Shown here: piece after piece, positions 25,520 through 34,185 of the stretch
How the letters are laid out: every line of letters starts with the position of its first letter
Position numbering within the stretch: position 1 is the stretch's first letter
Assembly (NCBI RefSeq): GCF_006439055.1
Contig: NZ_RCZC01000012.1
Span: forward strand, 22,186 to 86,185
Length of the DNA: 64,000 bases
Direction: 5' to 3'
Source of the DNA: Sphingomonas glacialis
Lineage (GTDB): Bacteria > Pseudomonadota > Alphaproteobacteria > Sphingomonadales > Sphingomonadaceae
Notes under the pieces: model-generated
The model's input: only the letters and a program-made list of their open reading frames with translations
Told to the model about the DNA's origin: nothing
Database searches by the model: none
Position numbers and translations under genes: made by a program

Positions 25520-26401
25520 TCAGCGGAGGTCGGGCTGCCAGATATAGCCGGTGCCGCGCTTCACGACCCGCCCGACGCCGGGGAAGGGGAAGTGCGGCGC
25601 GAAGATCCGCTCATGGCTCGCGGCGAGCTGCGCGAGGGTCGCCTCGCGGCGGACCATCCCCTGCTTGGCGTCGGTGTCGTAGGCGATCACCCATTCGGGC
25701 TTGGCGAGCGAGACGATCGCGCTGTGCGCGCTGTCGCCGATGTCGAGCAGGCGCTCCTTGCCCGAGGTGATCTCATAGCCCGAATGGCCGGGGGTGTGGC
25801 CGGGCAGCGGGACCGAGCGGATGCCAGGCACGACCGTCGCGCCGGGGGTGAAGGTCTGCACTTTGGACGTGATCGCTGCGGCCAACGCGGCATTGTCGGG
25901 CTTGCTCTTGAGAAACGCCCATTCGGCCGCGGCCATGCGGATCGTCGCGTTGGGGAAGGCGAGGCCGCCGTCTGCGGTGAGGAGGCCGCCGACATGGTCG
26001 CCGTGCGAATGCGTGATCAGCACGTCGGTGACCTTGGCGGGATCGATGCCGGCGGCGGCGAAACTCTTGGGCAGCGACCCGCCGACCTTGGGGCCGAGGC
26101 CGGTGTCGATCAGCACGGTGTGCCCCGGCATCTCGACGAGCAGCGCGTCGACGCCGAGCGGGAGCGTATCGGTTGGCGCGCCGGCCTGGCGCAGCACCGC
26201 CGACACGGCGGGCACGCCGACTTGCGGGCCGAACACGCTGGCGTCGTTGGGCACCGCATTGATCATGTCGCGCAACGCTACGAGCCGCAGGCTGCCGAGC
26301 TTGAACGCGGTGGCGGCGGGGGCGATCGGTACGGGGCCGGCCAGTGCGGAGCTCCCGGCGAGCATGGCGAGCGCGGCGGCGAAGAGCGATTTGATGGGCA
26401 T
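25520..26401 (-). CDS. Exported metallo-beta-lactamase-fold hydrolase
   Basis: The 293-residue protein starts MPIKSLFAAALAMLAGSSALAGPV, a Sec signal peptide with an ALA cleavage site. The metal site is HSHGDHVGG, with a second His in PGHTPGHSGYEI, an Asp in LLDIGDSAHS, and a late His in FAPHFPFPGVG. This is a periplasmic MBL-fold enzyme resembling quorum-quenching or glyoxalase-like hydrolases; the substrate is open. It lies upstream of poxB and may be cotranscribed. An EcfG-like site occurs 50 bases upstream. Confidence 0.82.
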   Translation of the reverse strand: MPIKSLFAAALAMLAGSSALAGPVPIAPAATAFKLGSLRLVALRDMINAVPNDASVFGPQVGVPAVSAVLRQAGAPTDTLPLGVDALLVEMPGHTVLIDTGLGPKVGGSLPKSFAAAGIDPAKVTDVLITHSHGDHVGGLLTADGGLAFPNATIRMAAAEWAFLKSKPDNAALAAAITSKVQTFTPGATVVPGIRSVPLPGHTPGHSGYEITSGKERLLDIGDSAHSAIVSLAKPEWVIAYDTDAKQGMVRREATLAQLAASHERIFAPHFPFPGVGRVVKRGTGYIWQPDLR

Positions 26402-26450
26402 AGGGATCCTCGTGAGAGCGGAGCAACGATCCCGCGATCGCCGCGGGTCT

Positions 26451-26475
26451 AACCCGTGGTCAGTTTGCTGGTTCC
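26451..26475 (-). promoter_or_regulatory. Possible EcfG-type promoter for the MBL-fold gene
   Basis: On the minus strand GGAAC (26475-26471), 16 bases, then GGTT (26454-26451). The EcfG consensus of related species is GGAAC-N16/17-CGTT, so the -10 box differs in one base. It points to the gene that starts at 26401. Confidence 0.35.
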
Positions 26476-26579
26476 ACAGGTGCGGGGTCAACCGCGTTCG
26501 GCGCGCAATCCGACGCTACCGCTTTGAAACGCGCCGCGCTATTGGCGGTGGTAACACGAGAAACTAAGAGAGGCCGATC

Positions 26580-27743
26580 ATGAACCAGATGGATTTCGCG
26601 CTGGGCGAGACGGCGGATATGATCCGCGACACGACGCAGCGCTTCGCGACCGACCGTATCGCGCCGATCGCGGCGAAGGTCGATGCGGAGGACTGGTTCC
26701 CGCAGAGCCTGTGGCCCGAGATGGGCGCGCTCGGCCTGCACGGCGTGACCGTTGCCGAAGAGGATGGCGGGCTCGGGCTCGGCTATCTCGAGCATGTCAT
26801 CGCCTGCGAGGAAGTGTCGCGCGCGTCGGCGTCGGTTGGCCTGAGCTATGGCGCGCACTCGAACCTGTGCGTCAACCAGATCGCACGCTGGGCGTCGCCT
26901 GAGCAGAAGGCCAAGTACCTCCCCAAGCTGATCTCGGGCGAGCATGTTGGGAGCCTTGCGATGTCCGAGGCGGGCGCCGGGTCGGATGTCGTCGGCATGA
27001 AGCTCAAGGCCGACAAGGTGCAGGGCGGTTATGTGCTCAACGGCACCAAATTCTGGATCACCAACGCGGCTTATGCCGATACGCTCGTCGTCTATGCCAA
27101 GACCGGCGAGGGCTCGCGCGGTATCACCACCTTCCTGATCGAGAAGGACATGCCGGGCTTCGCGATCGGGCAGAAAATCGACAAGATGGGGATGCGCGGT
27201 TCGCCGACGGCGGAACTCGTTTTCACCGATTGCGAGGTGCCCGAGGAAAACATCATGGGCCCGGAGAATGGCGGCGTCGGCGTGCTGATGTCGGGGCTCG
27301 ATTACGAGCGGACCGTGCTCGCCGGGATCCAGCTCGGGATCATGCAGGCGTGCCTCGACGTGGTCGTGCCGTACGTGCGTGAGCGGCGGCAGTTCGGCAA
27401 GGCGATCGGCAGCTTCCAGCTGATGCAGGCCAAGATCGCCGACATGTACGTCGCGCTCAATTCGGCGCGCGCCTATGTCTATGCGGTGGCGCGCAGCTGC
27501 GATGACGGGCGGACGACGCGCTTCGATGCGGCGGGCGCGATCCTGCTCGCGAGCGAGAATGCCGTGAAGGTTGCCAACGAGGCCGTGCAGGCGCTGGGCG
27601 GGGCGGGCTATACCAAGGACTGGCCGGTCGAGCGCTATTATCGCGACGCAAAGCTGCTCGACATCGGCGCGGGGACCAACGAGATCCGCCGGATGCTGAT
27701 CGGGCGCGAGCTGATCGGCAACGACGCACCCGCCGCGCAGTAA
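26580..27743 (+). CDS. ivd: Isovaleryl-CoA dehydrogenase
   Basis: A 387-residue acyl-CoA dehydrogenase of leucine breakdown. Features: SLAMSEAGAGSDVVGMKLKAD and FWITNAAYADTLVVYAKT (FAD side), GMRGSPTAELVF, and GLDYERTVLAGIQLGI, with the catalytic Glu in YER, the position that distinguishes isovaleryl-CoA dehydrogenases. YRDAKLLDIGAGTNEIRRMLIGRELIG closes the protein. AGAG precedes the ATG. It begins the leucine-degradation gene group (mccB and mccA follow at 30070 and 32323), separated from it by the oppositely oriented M13 peptidase gene. Confidence 0.92.
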   Translation: MNQMDFALGETADMIRDTTQRFATDRIAPIAAKVDAEDWFPQSLWPEMGALGLHGVTVAEEDGGLGLGYLEHVIACEEVSRASASVGLSYGAHSNLCVNQIARWASPEQKAKYLPKLISGEHVGSLAMSEAGAGSDVVGMKLKADKVQGGYVLNGTKFWITNAAYADTLVVYAKTGEGSRGITTFLIEKDMPGFAIGQKIDKMGMRGSPTAELVFTDCEVPEENIMGPENGGVGVLMSGLDYERTVLAGIQLGIMQACLDVVVPYVRERRQFGKAIGSFQLMQAKIADMYVALNSARAYVYAVARSCDDGRTTRFDAAGAILLASENAVKVANEAVQALGGAGYTKDWPVERYYRDAKLLDIGAGTNEIRRMLIGRELIGNDAPAAQ

Positions 27744-27750
27744 CGCATGT

Positions 27751-27848
27751 CCGTCATCCCGGCCTTGTGCCGGGATCCACCGTGGTCTTGGCGTTACAAT
27801 CGCCAGCTATGCGGCACGGTGGATGCCGGGACGAGCCCGGCATGACGG
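27751..27848. repeat. Paired-palindrome intergenic repeat, copy 3
   Basis: CCGTCATCCCGGCCTTGTGC at the left and CCGGCATGACGG at the right form inverted ends, each with a local hairpin (CCCGG...CCGGG), and GATCCACCGTG/CACGGTGGAT inside. It fills the gap between convergent ivd and M13 peptidase genes. Confidence 0.7.
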
Positions 27849-27872
27849 GGTTGGGGCGGCGGGGCCCGCGTC

Positions 27873-29936
27873 TTACCAGACGTGAACCCGCGCGCCCGGC
27901 GCGAGGTACAGCTTCTCGCTCGGCTGCACCTTGTACGCCGGATACCAGGCGTCGAGGTTGCGCACCGTCAGCACGCGGAACATCGCCGGCGCATGGACAT
28001 CGGTCGCGATCCGCGCGCGCAGTGCCTTGTCGCGCATCTTGGTCCGCCAGCTCTGCGCGAACGCCAGGAAGAAGCGCTGGTCGCCGGTCATCCCGTCAAT
28101 CACCGGCGGCTCCTTGCCGCCGTACGACGCGCGATACGCCTCGTACGCCGCGGTGAGGCCCGCAGTGTCGGCGATGTTTTCGCCGAGTTCCTGCTTGCCC
28201 TTGAGCTTGAGCCCGGGCAGCGCCTCATACGCATCGTACTGCGCCGCAAGCGCCGAACCCGCCTGCTCGAAGCGCGCGAGATCGGCGGGCGTCCACCAAT
28301 TGCGATACTTGCCGGTCGAATCGAAATCTGCGCCGAGATTGTCGAAGCTGTGGCTGATCTCATGCCCGATCACCGCGCCGATCGCGCCGTAATTGGCCGC
28401 CGCATCATATTTCGCGTCGAAATACGGCGCCTGCAGGATCGCGGCGGGGAAGTTGAGCGCGTTCTGCAGCGGTAGATTGACCGCGTTCACCGTTTGCGGC
28501 GTCATCCACCATTCGGTGCGGTCGGGCGCCTTGCCGAGCTTGCCGATCTGGTAGCGATAGAACGCCTGATCGGCGCGTTCGAGATTGCCGATCGGGTCCT
28601 TCGCGTCGACTGCGAACTTGGGGAAGGCGCGCCAATGGTCGGGATAGCCGACGCCGACATAGAGCACCGAGAGCTTGCGGCGCGCCTCGGCCTTGGTGCC
28701 GGGGGTCATCCAGTCGAGCTTCTGGATGCGCTGGTCGAACGCGCCGACGATGTTCTTGACCATCGTCTGGATCTCGGCCTTCGACTGCGCCGAGAAATAG
28801 CGCGCGGCGTAGAGCCGGCCGACCTCGTCGCCGAGCGCCGCGTTGACCGCGGCGATGCTCCGCTTGTCGCGCGTCTGCTGCGCGGGGGTGCCGTTGAGCT
28901 GCTTGCCGTAGAAGGCGAAGCGCGCATCGTCGAACGCCTTGGGGAGGACCGAGGCGACCGCGGTGATGCGGTGCGCGGTCAGCCAGTCCTGCCAGTCGGC
29001 GAGTGGCTCGCTCGCGACCAGGCCCGAGAGCTTGGTGATCGCATCGGGCTGCCACGCGATGAAGTCCTGCTGGCCGGCGGGGATGCCCGCCGCCGCCCAA
29101 TAGGCCGTCCAGTCGAGCCCCGGCGCCTTGCGTGCGAAGTCGGCGCGGGTCCACGGATTGTCGCCCTTGCTCGCGTCCTGGCTCGCTTCGATATCGGTCT
29201 GCGCGGCGGCGATCTTCATTTCGAGCGCGAAGACGCGCGCGGCGCGTGCTGCCGGATCGCTCAGGCCGGCGAGGCCGAAGATCTGCGTCAGATAGGCTTT
29301 GTAGCCTTCACGCAGCTCGGCCATTTGCGGGCTCTGCGACAGATAATAGTCGCGGTCGGCAAGGCCGAGGCCGCCCTGCATCAGATACGGCGTGTTGCGC
29401 TTGGGCTGGTTGAGATCCTGCGAGACGAACAGGCCGAACAGATTGGTCGTGCTGGCGTAATTGTTGTTGTTGAACGGGTCGGTATCGGCGCGCATCTGCG
29501 CGCCCATCAGCTTCGCCAGCGCGGCCTTGTCGCGCAGCGCATAATAGGGCGCGATGAGGGCCTTAAGCGGCGCGACGCCGCGCGCCTCGATCGCGGCGGT
29601 GTCGTTATATGCTGCGTAATAGTCGGCGATCAGCCGCTGGCTGGTGCCGGGCGCGGCCTTGGCCTTGGCGGCGTCCTGGATGATTGTTGCGTTGCGCGCC
29701 TCGGCAACCTTCGACACCTCGACCCCGACGCCCGTCGACGAGCGCGCGGGCTCGATCTCGGCGGTCTTGCGCCAGGTGCCGTTGGCGTAATCGTCGAAAT
29801 TGTCGCCCGGCTTGACGCTCTTGTCGATCAGCGCCGGGTCGACCCCCGACTGCGTGCCGATCATCTGCGCCGCCACGCCGGTGGCGATCGCCGAGCTGGC
29901 GAGCAATGCGATCGAAAGGACGGTCAGGCGTTTCAT
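27873..29936 (-). CDS. M13-family zinc metallopeptidase (neprilysin/PepO-like)
   Basis: The 687-residue enzyme starts with a signal peptide (MKRLTVLSIALLASSAIATGVAAQM). The peptidase core shows VIGHEISHSFDNLGADFD (HExxH zinc site) and ELGENIADTAGLTAAYEA (the ENxAD third ligand), together with VNAVNLPLQNALNFPAAILQAPYFD, a substrate-binding block. It acts in the periplasm on small peptides. The C-terminal NAWYPAYKVQPSEKLYLAPGARVHVW is typical. It lies between ivd and mccB on the opposite strand. Confidence 0.93.
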   Translation of the reverse strand: MKRLTVLSIALLASSAIATGVAAQMIGTQSGVDPALIDKSVKPGDNFDDYANGTWRKTAEIEPARSSTGVGVEVSKVAEARNATIIQDAAKAKAAPGTSQRLIADYYAAYNDTAAIEARGVAPLKALIAPYYALRDKAALAKLMGAQMRADTDPFNNNNYASTTNLFGLFVSQDLNQPKRNTPYLMQGGLGLADRDYYLSQSPQMAELREGYKAYLTQIFGLAGLSDPAARAARVFALEMKIAAAQTDIEASQDASKGDNPWTRADFARKAPGLDWTAYWAAAGIPAGQQDFIAWQPDAITKLSGLVASEPLADWQDWLTAHRITAVASVLPKAFDDARFAFYGKQLNGTPAQQTRDKRSIAAVNAALGDEVGRLYAARYFSAQSKAEIQTMVKNIVGAFDQRIQKLDWMTPGTKAEARRKLSVLYVGVGYPDHWRAFPKFAVDAKDPIGNLERADQAFYRYQIGKLGKAPDRTEWWMTPQTVNAVNLPLQNALNFPAAILQAPYFDAKYDAAANYGAIGAVIGHEISHSFDNLGADFDSTGKYRNWWTPADLARFEQAGSALAAQYDAYEALPGLKLKGKQELGENIADTAGLTAAYEAYRASYGGKEPPVIDGMTGDQRFFLAFAQSWRTKMRDKALRARIATDVHAPAMFRVLTVRNLDAWYPAYKVQPSEKLYLAPGARVHVW

Positions 29937-30069
29937 CGGGATGTTTCCTCGGCAACTATCTGGAGCGCGGTATACGCGCTCCGCTGCGTCTGCCAATCGG
30001 CTTTCCTTCGGGGGCGCGGATCGCTAGGCCGTTTCATATGCAACGGATACCGCAAGCAGGAAGCCCGCT

Positions 30070-31671
30070 TTGAGCGCCCCCGTCCTCGACACCAAGCTCA
30101 GCGCCGATGGCGAGACCTTCCGCGCCAATGCCGCGCACAATCGCGCCTTGGTCGAGCGCTTGCGCGGCGACGTCGCGCGAGCCGCGCTCGGGGGAACCGA
30201 GAAGAGCCGCGAACGCCATACCGCACGCGGCAAGCTGCTCCCGCGCGAGCGGGTCGAGCGGTTGCTCGATCCGGGTTCACCGTTTCTCGAGATCGGCCAG
30301 CTCGTCGCCAATGGGCTGTACGACGATGAAGTGCCGGGCGCGGCCGTGATCGCCGGGATCGGGCGCGTCTCGGGGCGGCAGTGCATGATCGTGTGCAACG
30401 ATGCGACGGTGAAGGGCGGGACGTACTACCCGCTGACGGTCAAGAAGCATCTGCGTGCGCAGGAGATTGCGGAAGCAAACATGCTGCCGTGCATCTACCT
30501 CGTCGATTCGGGCGGCGCGAACCTGCCGCACCAAGCCGAGGTCTTCCCCGACCGCGACCATTTCGGGCGGATCTTCTTCAACCAGGCGAATATGTCGGCC
30601 AAGGGTATCCCGCAGATCGCCTGCGTGATGGGGTCTTGCACCGCGGGCGGCGCTTATGTGCCAGCCATGTCCGACGAGACGATCATCGTGCGCGGGCAGG
30701 GGACGATCTTCCTCGCGGGGCCGCCTTTGGTGAAGGCGGCGACCGGCGAGGTAATCTCGGCCGAGGAGCTGGGCGGCGCGGATACGCATGGGCTGCGCTC
30801 GGGCGTGGTCGATCACGTCGCCGAGAATGACGAACATGCGCTGACGATCGTCCGCGACATCGTATCGACCTTGCAGCCCCAGATGGGCGGCGACGTCAAC
30901 ATGAAGGAGCCGCGACCGCCGAAGTTCGACGCCGAGGAGCTGTACGGCATCGTCCCGAGCGACGTGCGCGCGCCGTACGACGTGCACGAGATCATCGCGC
31001 GGTTGGTCGATGGGTCGGAATTCCACGAGTTCAAGGCGCTGTACGGCACGTCTTTGGTCTGTGGTTTCGCGCATATCTGGGGGATCCCCGTCGCGATCCT
31101 CGCCAATAACGGCGTGCTGTTCTCGGAGAGCGCGCAGAAGGGCGCGCATTTCATCGAGCTGGCGTGCCAGCGGCGGATCCCGTTGCTGTTCCTGCAGAAC
31201 ATCTCGGGCTTCATGGTCGGTGGCAAATACGAGGCCGAGGGGATCGCCAAGCATGGGGCCAAGCTCGTCACCGCGGTGGCGACGGCGACCGTGCCGAAGA
31301 TCACCGTGTTGATCGGTGGCAGCTTCGGCGCGGGCAATTACGGGATGTGCGGGCGGGCGTATTCGCCGCGCTTCCTGTTCAGCTGGCCCAACAGCCGCAT
31401 CTCGGTGATGGGCGGCGAGCAAGCGGCGTCGGTGCTGGCGACCGTCCACCGCGACGCCGATGGCTGGTCGGACGCCGAGGCCGAGGCGTTCAAGGCGCCG
31501 ATCCGCCAGAAATATGAGGACGAAGGCAACCCCTGGTACGCCACTGCGCGGCTGTGGGACGACGGCATGATCGATCCGGCGCAGACGCGCGACGTGCTTG
31601 GGCTCGCGTTCGCGGCGACGCTCAACGCGCCGATCCCCGAACGCCCGGCGTTCGGCGTGTTTCGGATGTGA
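30070..31671 (+). CDS. liuB: Methylcrotonyl-CoA carboxylase, carboxyltransferase (beta) subunit
   Basis: A 533-residue acyl-CoA carboxyltransferase with N- and C-terminal crotonase-like halves: YLVDSGGANLPHQAEVFPDRDHFGRIFFNQANMSA, MGSCTAGGAYVPAMSDETIIV, GVVDHVAENDEHAL, then NISGFMVGGKYEAEGIAKHGAKLV, GGSFGAGNYGMCGRAY and PNSRISVMGGEQAASVL. The VFPDRDHFGRIF region is typical of MCC rather than propionyl-CoA carboxylase. The TTG start follows AGGAAG. It works with the biotin subunit at 32323 on 3-methylcrotonyl-CoA from leucine. Confidence 0.9.
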   Translation: MSAPVLDTKLSADGETFRANAAHNRALVERLRGDVARAALGGTEKSRERHTARGKLLPRERVERLLDPGSPFLEIGQLVANGLYDDEVPGAAVIAGIGRVSGRQCMIVCNDATVKGGTYYPLTVKKHLRAQEIAEANMLPCIYLVDSGGANLPHQAEVFPDRDHFGRIFFNQANMSAKGIPQIACVMGSCTAGGAYVPAMSDETIIVRGQGTIFLAGPPLVKAATGEVISAEELGGADTHGLRSGVVDHVAENDEHALTIVRDIVSTLQPQMGGDVNMKEPRPPKFDAEELYGIVPSDVRAPYDVHEIIARLVDGSEFHEFKALYGTSLVCGFAHIWGIPVAILANNGVLFSESAQKGAHFIELACQRRIPLLFLQNISGFMVGGKYEAEGIAKHGAKLVTAVATATVPKITVLIGGSFGAGNYGMCGRAYSPRFLFSWPNSRISVMGGEQAASVLATVHRDADGWSDAEAEAFKAPIRQKYEDEGNPWYATARLWDDGMIDPAQTRDVLGLAFAATLNAPIPERPAFGVFRM

Positions 31672-31724
31672 TGGCCGATCCGACCTTTATCCTTCCCCGT
31701 TTTGCGAGACCCTAAGGAATATCC

Positions 31725-32216
31725 ATGCCCCTGATCCTCGCCCTCCTGCTCGCCGCGCAGATGTCGTCGCAAACCACCCCTGTTCAGCCGATCGTCAAGG
31801 GCACCGGCCTGCCGCCCCCCGGCACCGAGGAGGCGCAGGTGATGGCGCCGGTCAATGCGCTGCTCGCCGGGATCGCCGCGCGCGATGCGGCCGCGATCGG
31901 CCAGACGCTGCGCAGCGACGCGACCGCCACCGCGGTCGCCGAGCAGGCCGACGGCACGCGCAAGATTACGCATTCGAGCCGCGAGCAATTGCTCGCGCGC
32001 TTCGCCCCCGGTCCCGAGCGCTATGACGAGCGGCTCTCCGACGCCGCGGTCGAAGTCGACGGCGACATCGCGATGGTGTGGAGCCCCTACACCTTCCGCA
32101 TCGACGGCAAGCTCCACCATTGCGGCTACGACCATTTCGATCTGGTGCGCGAGGGCGGCAGCTGGAAGATCCAGAACCTGACCTGGTCCTCGCGCACGAC
32201 GGGCTGCGAGGGATGA
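31725..32216 (+). CDS. NTF2-like (SnoaL/DUF4440-type) exported protein
   Basis: A 163-residue protein with a hydrophobic leader (MPLILALLLAAQMSSQ) and an NTF2-like body: VMAPVNALLAGIAARDAAAIGQTLRSDATATAVAE, then SREQLLARFAPGPERYDERLSDAAVEVDGDIAMVWSPYTF and CGYDHFDLVREGGSWKIQNLTWS. The fold often holds small ligands; no activity can be assigned. It sits between the two MCC subunit genes and would be cotranscribed with them. Confidence 0.75.
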   Translation: MPLILALLLAAQMSSQTTPVQPIVKGTGLPPPGTEEAQVMAPVNALLAGIAARDAAAIGQTLRSDATATAVAEQADGTRKITHSSREQLLARFAPGPERYDERLSDAAVEVDGDIAMVWSPYTFRIDGKLHHCGYDHFDLVREGGSWKIQNLTWSSRTTGCEG

Positions 32217-32223
32217 CCGACGC

Positions 32224-32312
32224 CCGTCGCCCCGGCGCAGGCCGGGGCCGCTACGCGTATGCGCGCGGCACTTCTCTTATCGTAACGGCCCCGGCCTGCG
32301 CCGGGGCGACGG
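32224..32312. repeat. Paired-palindrome intergenic repeat, copy 4
   Basis: The arms CCGTCGCCCCGGCGCAGGCC and GGCCTGCGCCGGGGCGACGG are exact inverse complements at both ends of an 89-base element. It is the most symmetrical copy and lies between the NTF2-like gene and mccA, on the transcript of a presumed operon. Confidence 0.8.
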
Positions 32313-32322
32313 ATAGACACGC

Positions 32323-34185
32323 ATGATCCAGTCTCTGCTCATCGCGAACCGCGGCGAGATCGCCTGCCGCATCATCCGCACCGCCAAGGCGATGGGGGTG
32401 CGGACGATCGCGGTCTATTCGGATGCTGATGCCAAGGCGCTCCACGTCCGCCAAGCCGACGAAGCGGTGCATATCGGCGCATCGCCGGCGCGCGAAAGCT
32501 ATCTGGTCGGCGACAAGATCATCGCCGCGGCCAAGGCGACAGGCGCCGAGGCGATTCACCCCGGCTACGGCTTCCTCTCGGAAAATGCCGACTTCGCGCA
32601 AGACGTGATCGACGCCGGGATCGTCTGGGTCGGTCCCAATCCCGACAGCATCCGCGCGATGGGGCTCAAGGACGCCGCGAAGGAGCGGATGATCGCGGTC
32701 GGCGTGCCGGTGACGCCGGGCTATCTCGGCGCCGATCAGTCGCCCGAGCGGCTGGCGGCGGAGGCGGCTGCGGTCGGCTACCCGGTGCTGATCAAGGCGG
32801 TCGCGGGCGGTGGCGGCAAGGGGATGCGGCGCGTCGACGATCCCGCCGACTTCGCCGATGCCTTGGTCTCGTGCCAGCGCGAGGCGGCGTCGTCGTTCGG
32901 CAATACCGACGTGTTGATCGAGAAATACATCCTCTCGCCGCGTCACATCGAGGTGCAGGTGTTCGGCGACAGCCACGGCACCGTCGTCCATCTGTTCGAG
33001 CGCGACTGCTCGCTCCAGCGCCGCCACCAGAAGGTGATCGAGGAAGCCCCCGCGCCGGGGATGGACGCCGTCACGCGCGAGGCGATCTGCGCCGCGGCGG
33101 TCAAGGCGGCAAAGGCGGTCGATTATGTCGGCGCGGGGACGATCGAGTTCATCGCCGACGCGAGCGAGGGCCTGCGCGCCGACCGCATCTGGTTCATGGA
33201 AATGAACACGCGGCTCCAGGTCGAGCATCCGGTGACCGAGGAGATCACCGGGGTCGATCTGGTCGAATGGCAGCTGCGTGTCGCCGGCGGGGAGGCGTTG
33301 CCGAAGCGGCAGGAGGATCTGGCCATCAATGGCTGGGCGATGGAGGCTCGGCTGTATGCGGAGAACCCGGCAAGCGGTTTTCTGCCCTCGACCGGAACGC
33401 TCGAGCATCTGCGCCTCCCGAACTTTGTGCGGATCGAGACTGGGGTCGAAGAAGCTGGCGAGGTGTCGCCCTTCTACGATCCGATGATCGCCAAGATCAT
33501 CGTCCATGCGGAAGATCGGTCGGCAGCGATCGCGGCCTTGTGGGACGCGACGGGTGATGTCGAGGTCTGGCCTGTGCGAACCAATGCTGGTTTCCTCGCG
33601 CGGATTTGCCAGGATGCGGACTTCGGCGCGGGGACGATCGACACCGGGCTGATCGAGCGGCGCGGGGACGTGCTGACGGTTCCACCCGCGCCCAAGCCCG
33701 CGCACCTGCGCGACGCCGCCGCGGCGCTTGCTGCGCGGCCGATGCTTGGCGTGTGGGACGACGCGATCGGGTTGCGGCTCAACGCGGCGCCCCGTTCCGA
33801 GGTGCGGATCGTCGACGACGCGGGCGCGGTGCACGTCGTCGCCGACCTGATGATCGACGACGGCCCGCCGCAAGACGAAGTCGTTAGCTTCTTCCTTGGC
33901 GAAGGGCGCAGCTATCGGCTCGACCAACCGCGCGGGACGGCGATCGGCGGCACAGCCGACGGCGCGATCCTCTCGCCCATGCCCGGCCGCATCATCGCGG
34001 TCGATGTCGCGGCGGGCGACAGCGTCGCGAAGGGCCAGAAGCTCGTCACGCTCGAGGCGATGAAGATGGAGCACAGCCTGACCGCGCCGTTCGACGGCAC
34101 CGTCGCGGAACTCAACGTCGAAGTCGGCGGACAGACGCAGGAAGGCGTCGTGCTCGCGCGGCTGACGCGTGCCGATGCCGCCTGA
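32323..34185 (+). CDS. liuD: Methylcrotonyl-CoA carboxylase, biotin-containing (alpha) subunit
   Basis: A 620-residue protein with an N-terminal biotin carboxylase domain (LLIANRGEIACRIIRTAKAMG, HPGYGFLSENADFA, IKAVAGGGGKGMRRVDD for ATP, RDCSLQRRHQKVIEEAPAP, FMEMNTRLQVEHPVTE, the active-site region), a linking BT domain, and a C-terminal biotinyl domain with the attachment Lys in LEAMKMEHSLTAPFDG. It uses ATP and bicarbonate to carboxylate biotin for the LiuB subunit. Its end overlaps the next gene by 11-17 bases, suggesting coupling. Confidence 0.93.
   Translation: MIQSLLIANRGEIACRIIRTAKAMGVRTIAVYSDADAKALHVRQADEAVHIGASPARESYLVGDKIIAAAKATGAEAIHPGYGFLSENADFAQDVIDAGIVWVGPNPDSIRAMGLKDAAKERMIAVGVPVTPGYLGADQSPERLAAEAAAVGYPVLIKAVAGGGGKGMRRVDDPADFADALVSCQREAASSFGNTDVLIEKYILSPRHIEVQVFGDSHGTVVHLFERDCSLQRRHQKVIEEAPAPGMDAVTREAICAAAVKAAKAVDYVGAGTIEFIADASEGLRADRIWFMEMNTRLQVEHPVTEEITGVDLVEWQLRVAGGEALPKRQEDLAINGWAMEARLYAENPASGFLPSTGTLEHLRLPNFVRIETGVEEAGEVSPFYDPMIAKIIVHAEDRSAAIAALWDATGDVEVWPVRTNAGFLARICQDADFGAGTIDTGLIERRGDVLTVPPAPKPAHLRDAAAALAARPMLGVWDDAIGLRLNAAPRSEVRIVDDAGAVHVVADLMIDDGPPQDEVVSFFLGEGRSYRLDQPRGTAIGGTADGAILSPMPGRIIAVDVAAGDSVAKGQKLVTLEAMKMEHSLTAPFDGTVAELNVEVGGQTQEGVVLARLTRADAA

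Noticed and set aside
23929..25770. Plus-strand frame of 613 codons opposite poxB
   Set aside because: Shadow of poxB; no domain, skewed composition.
28494..30329. Plus-strand frame of 611 codons opposite the M13 peptidase
   Set aside because: Shadow; the minus strand carries HExxH and ENxAD motifs.
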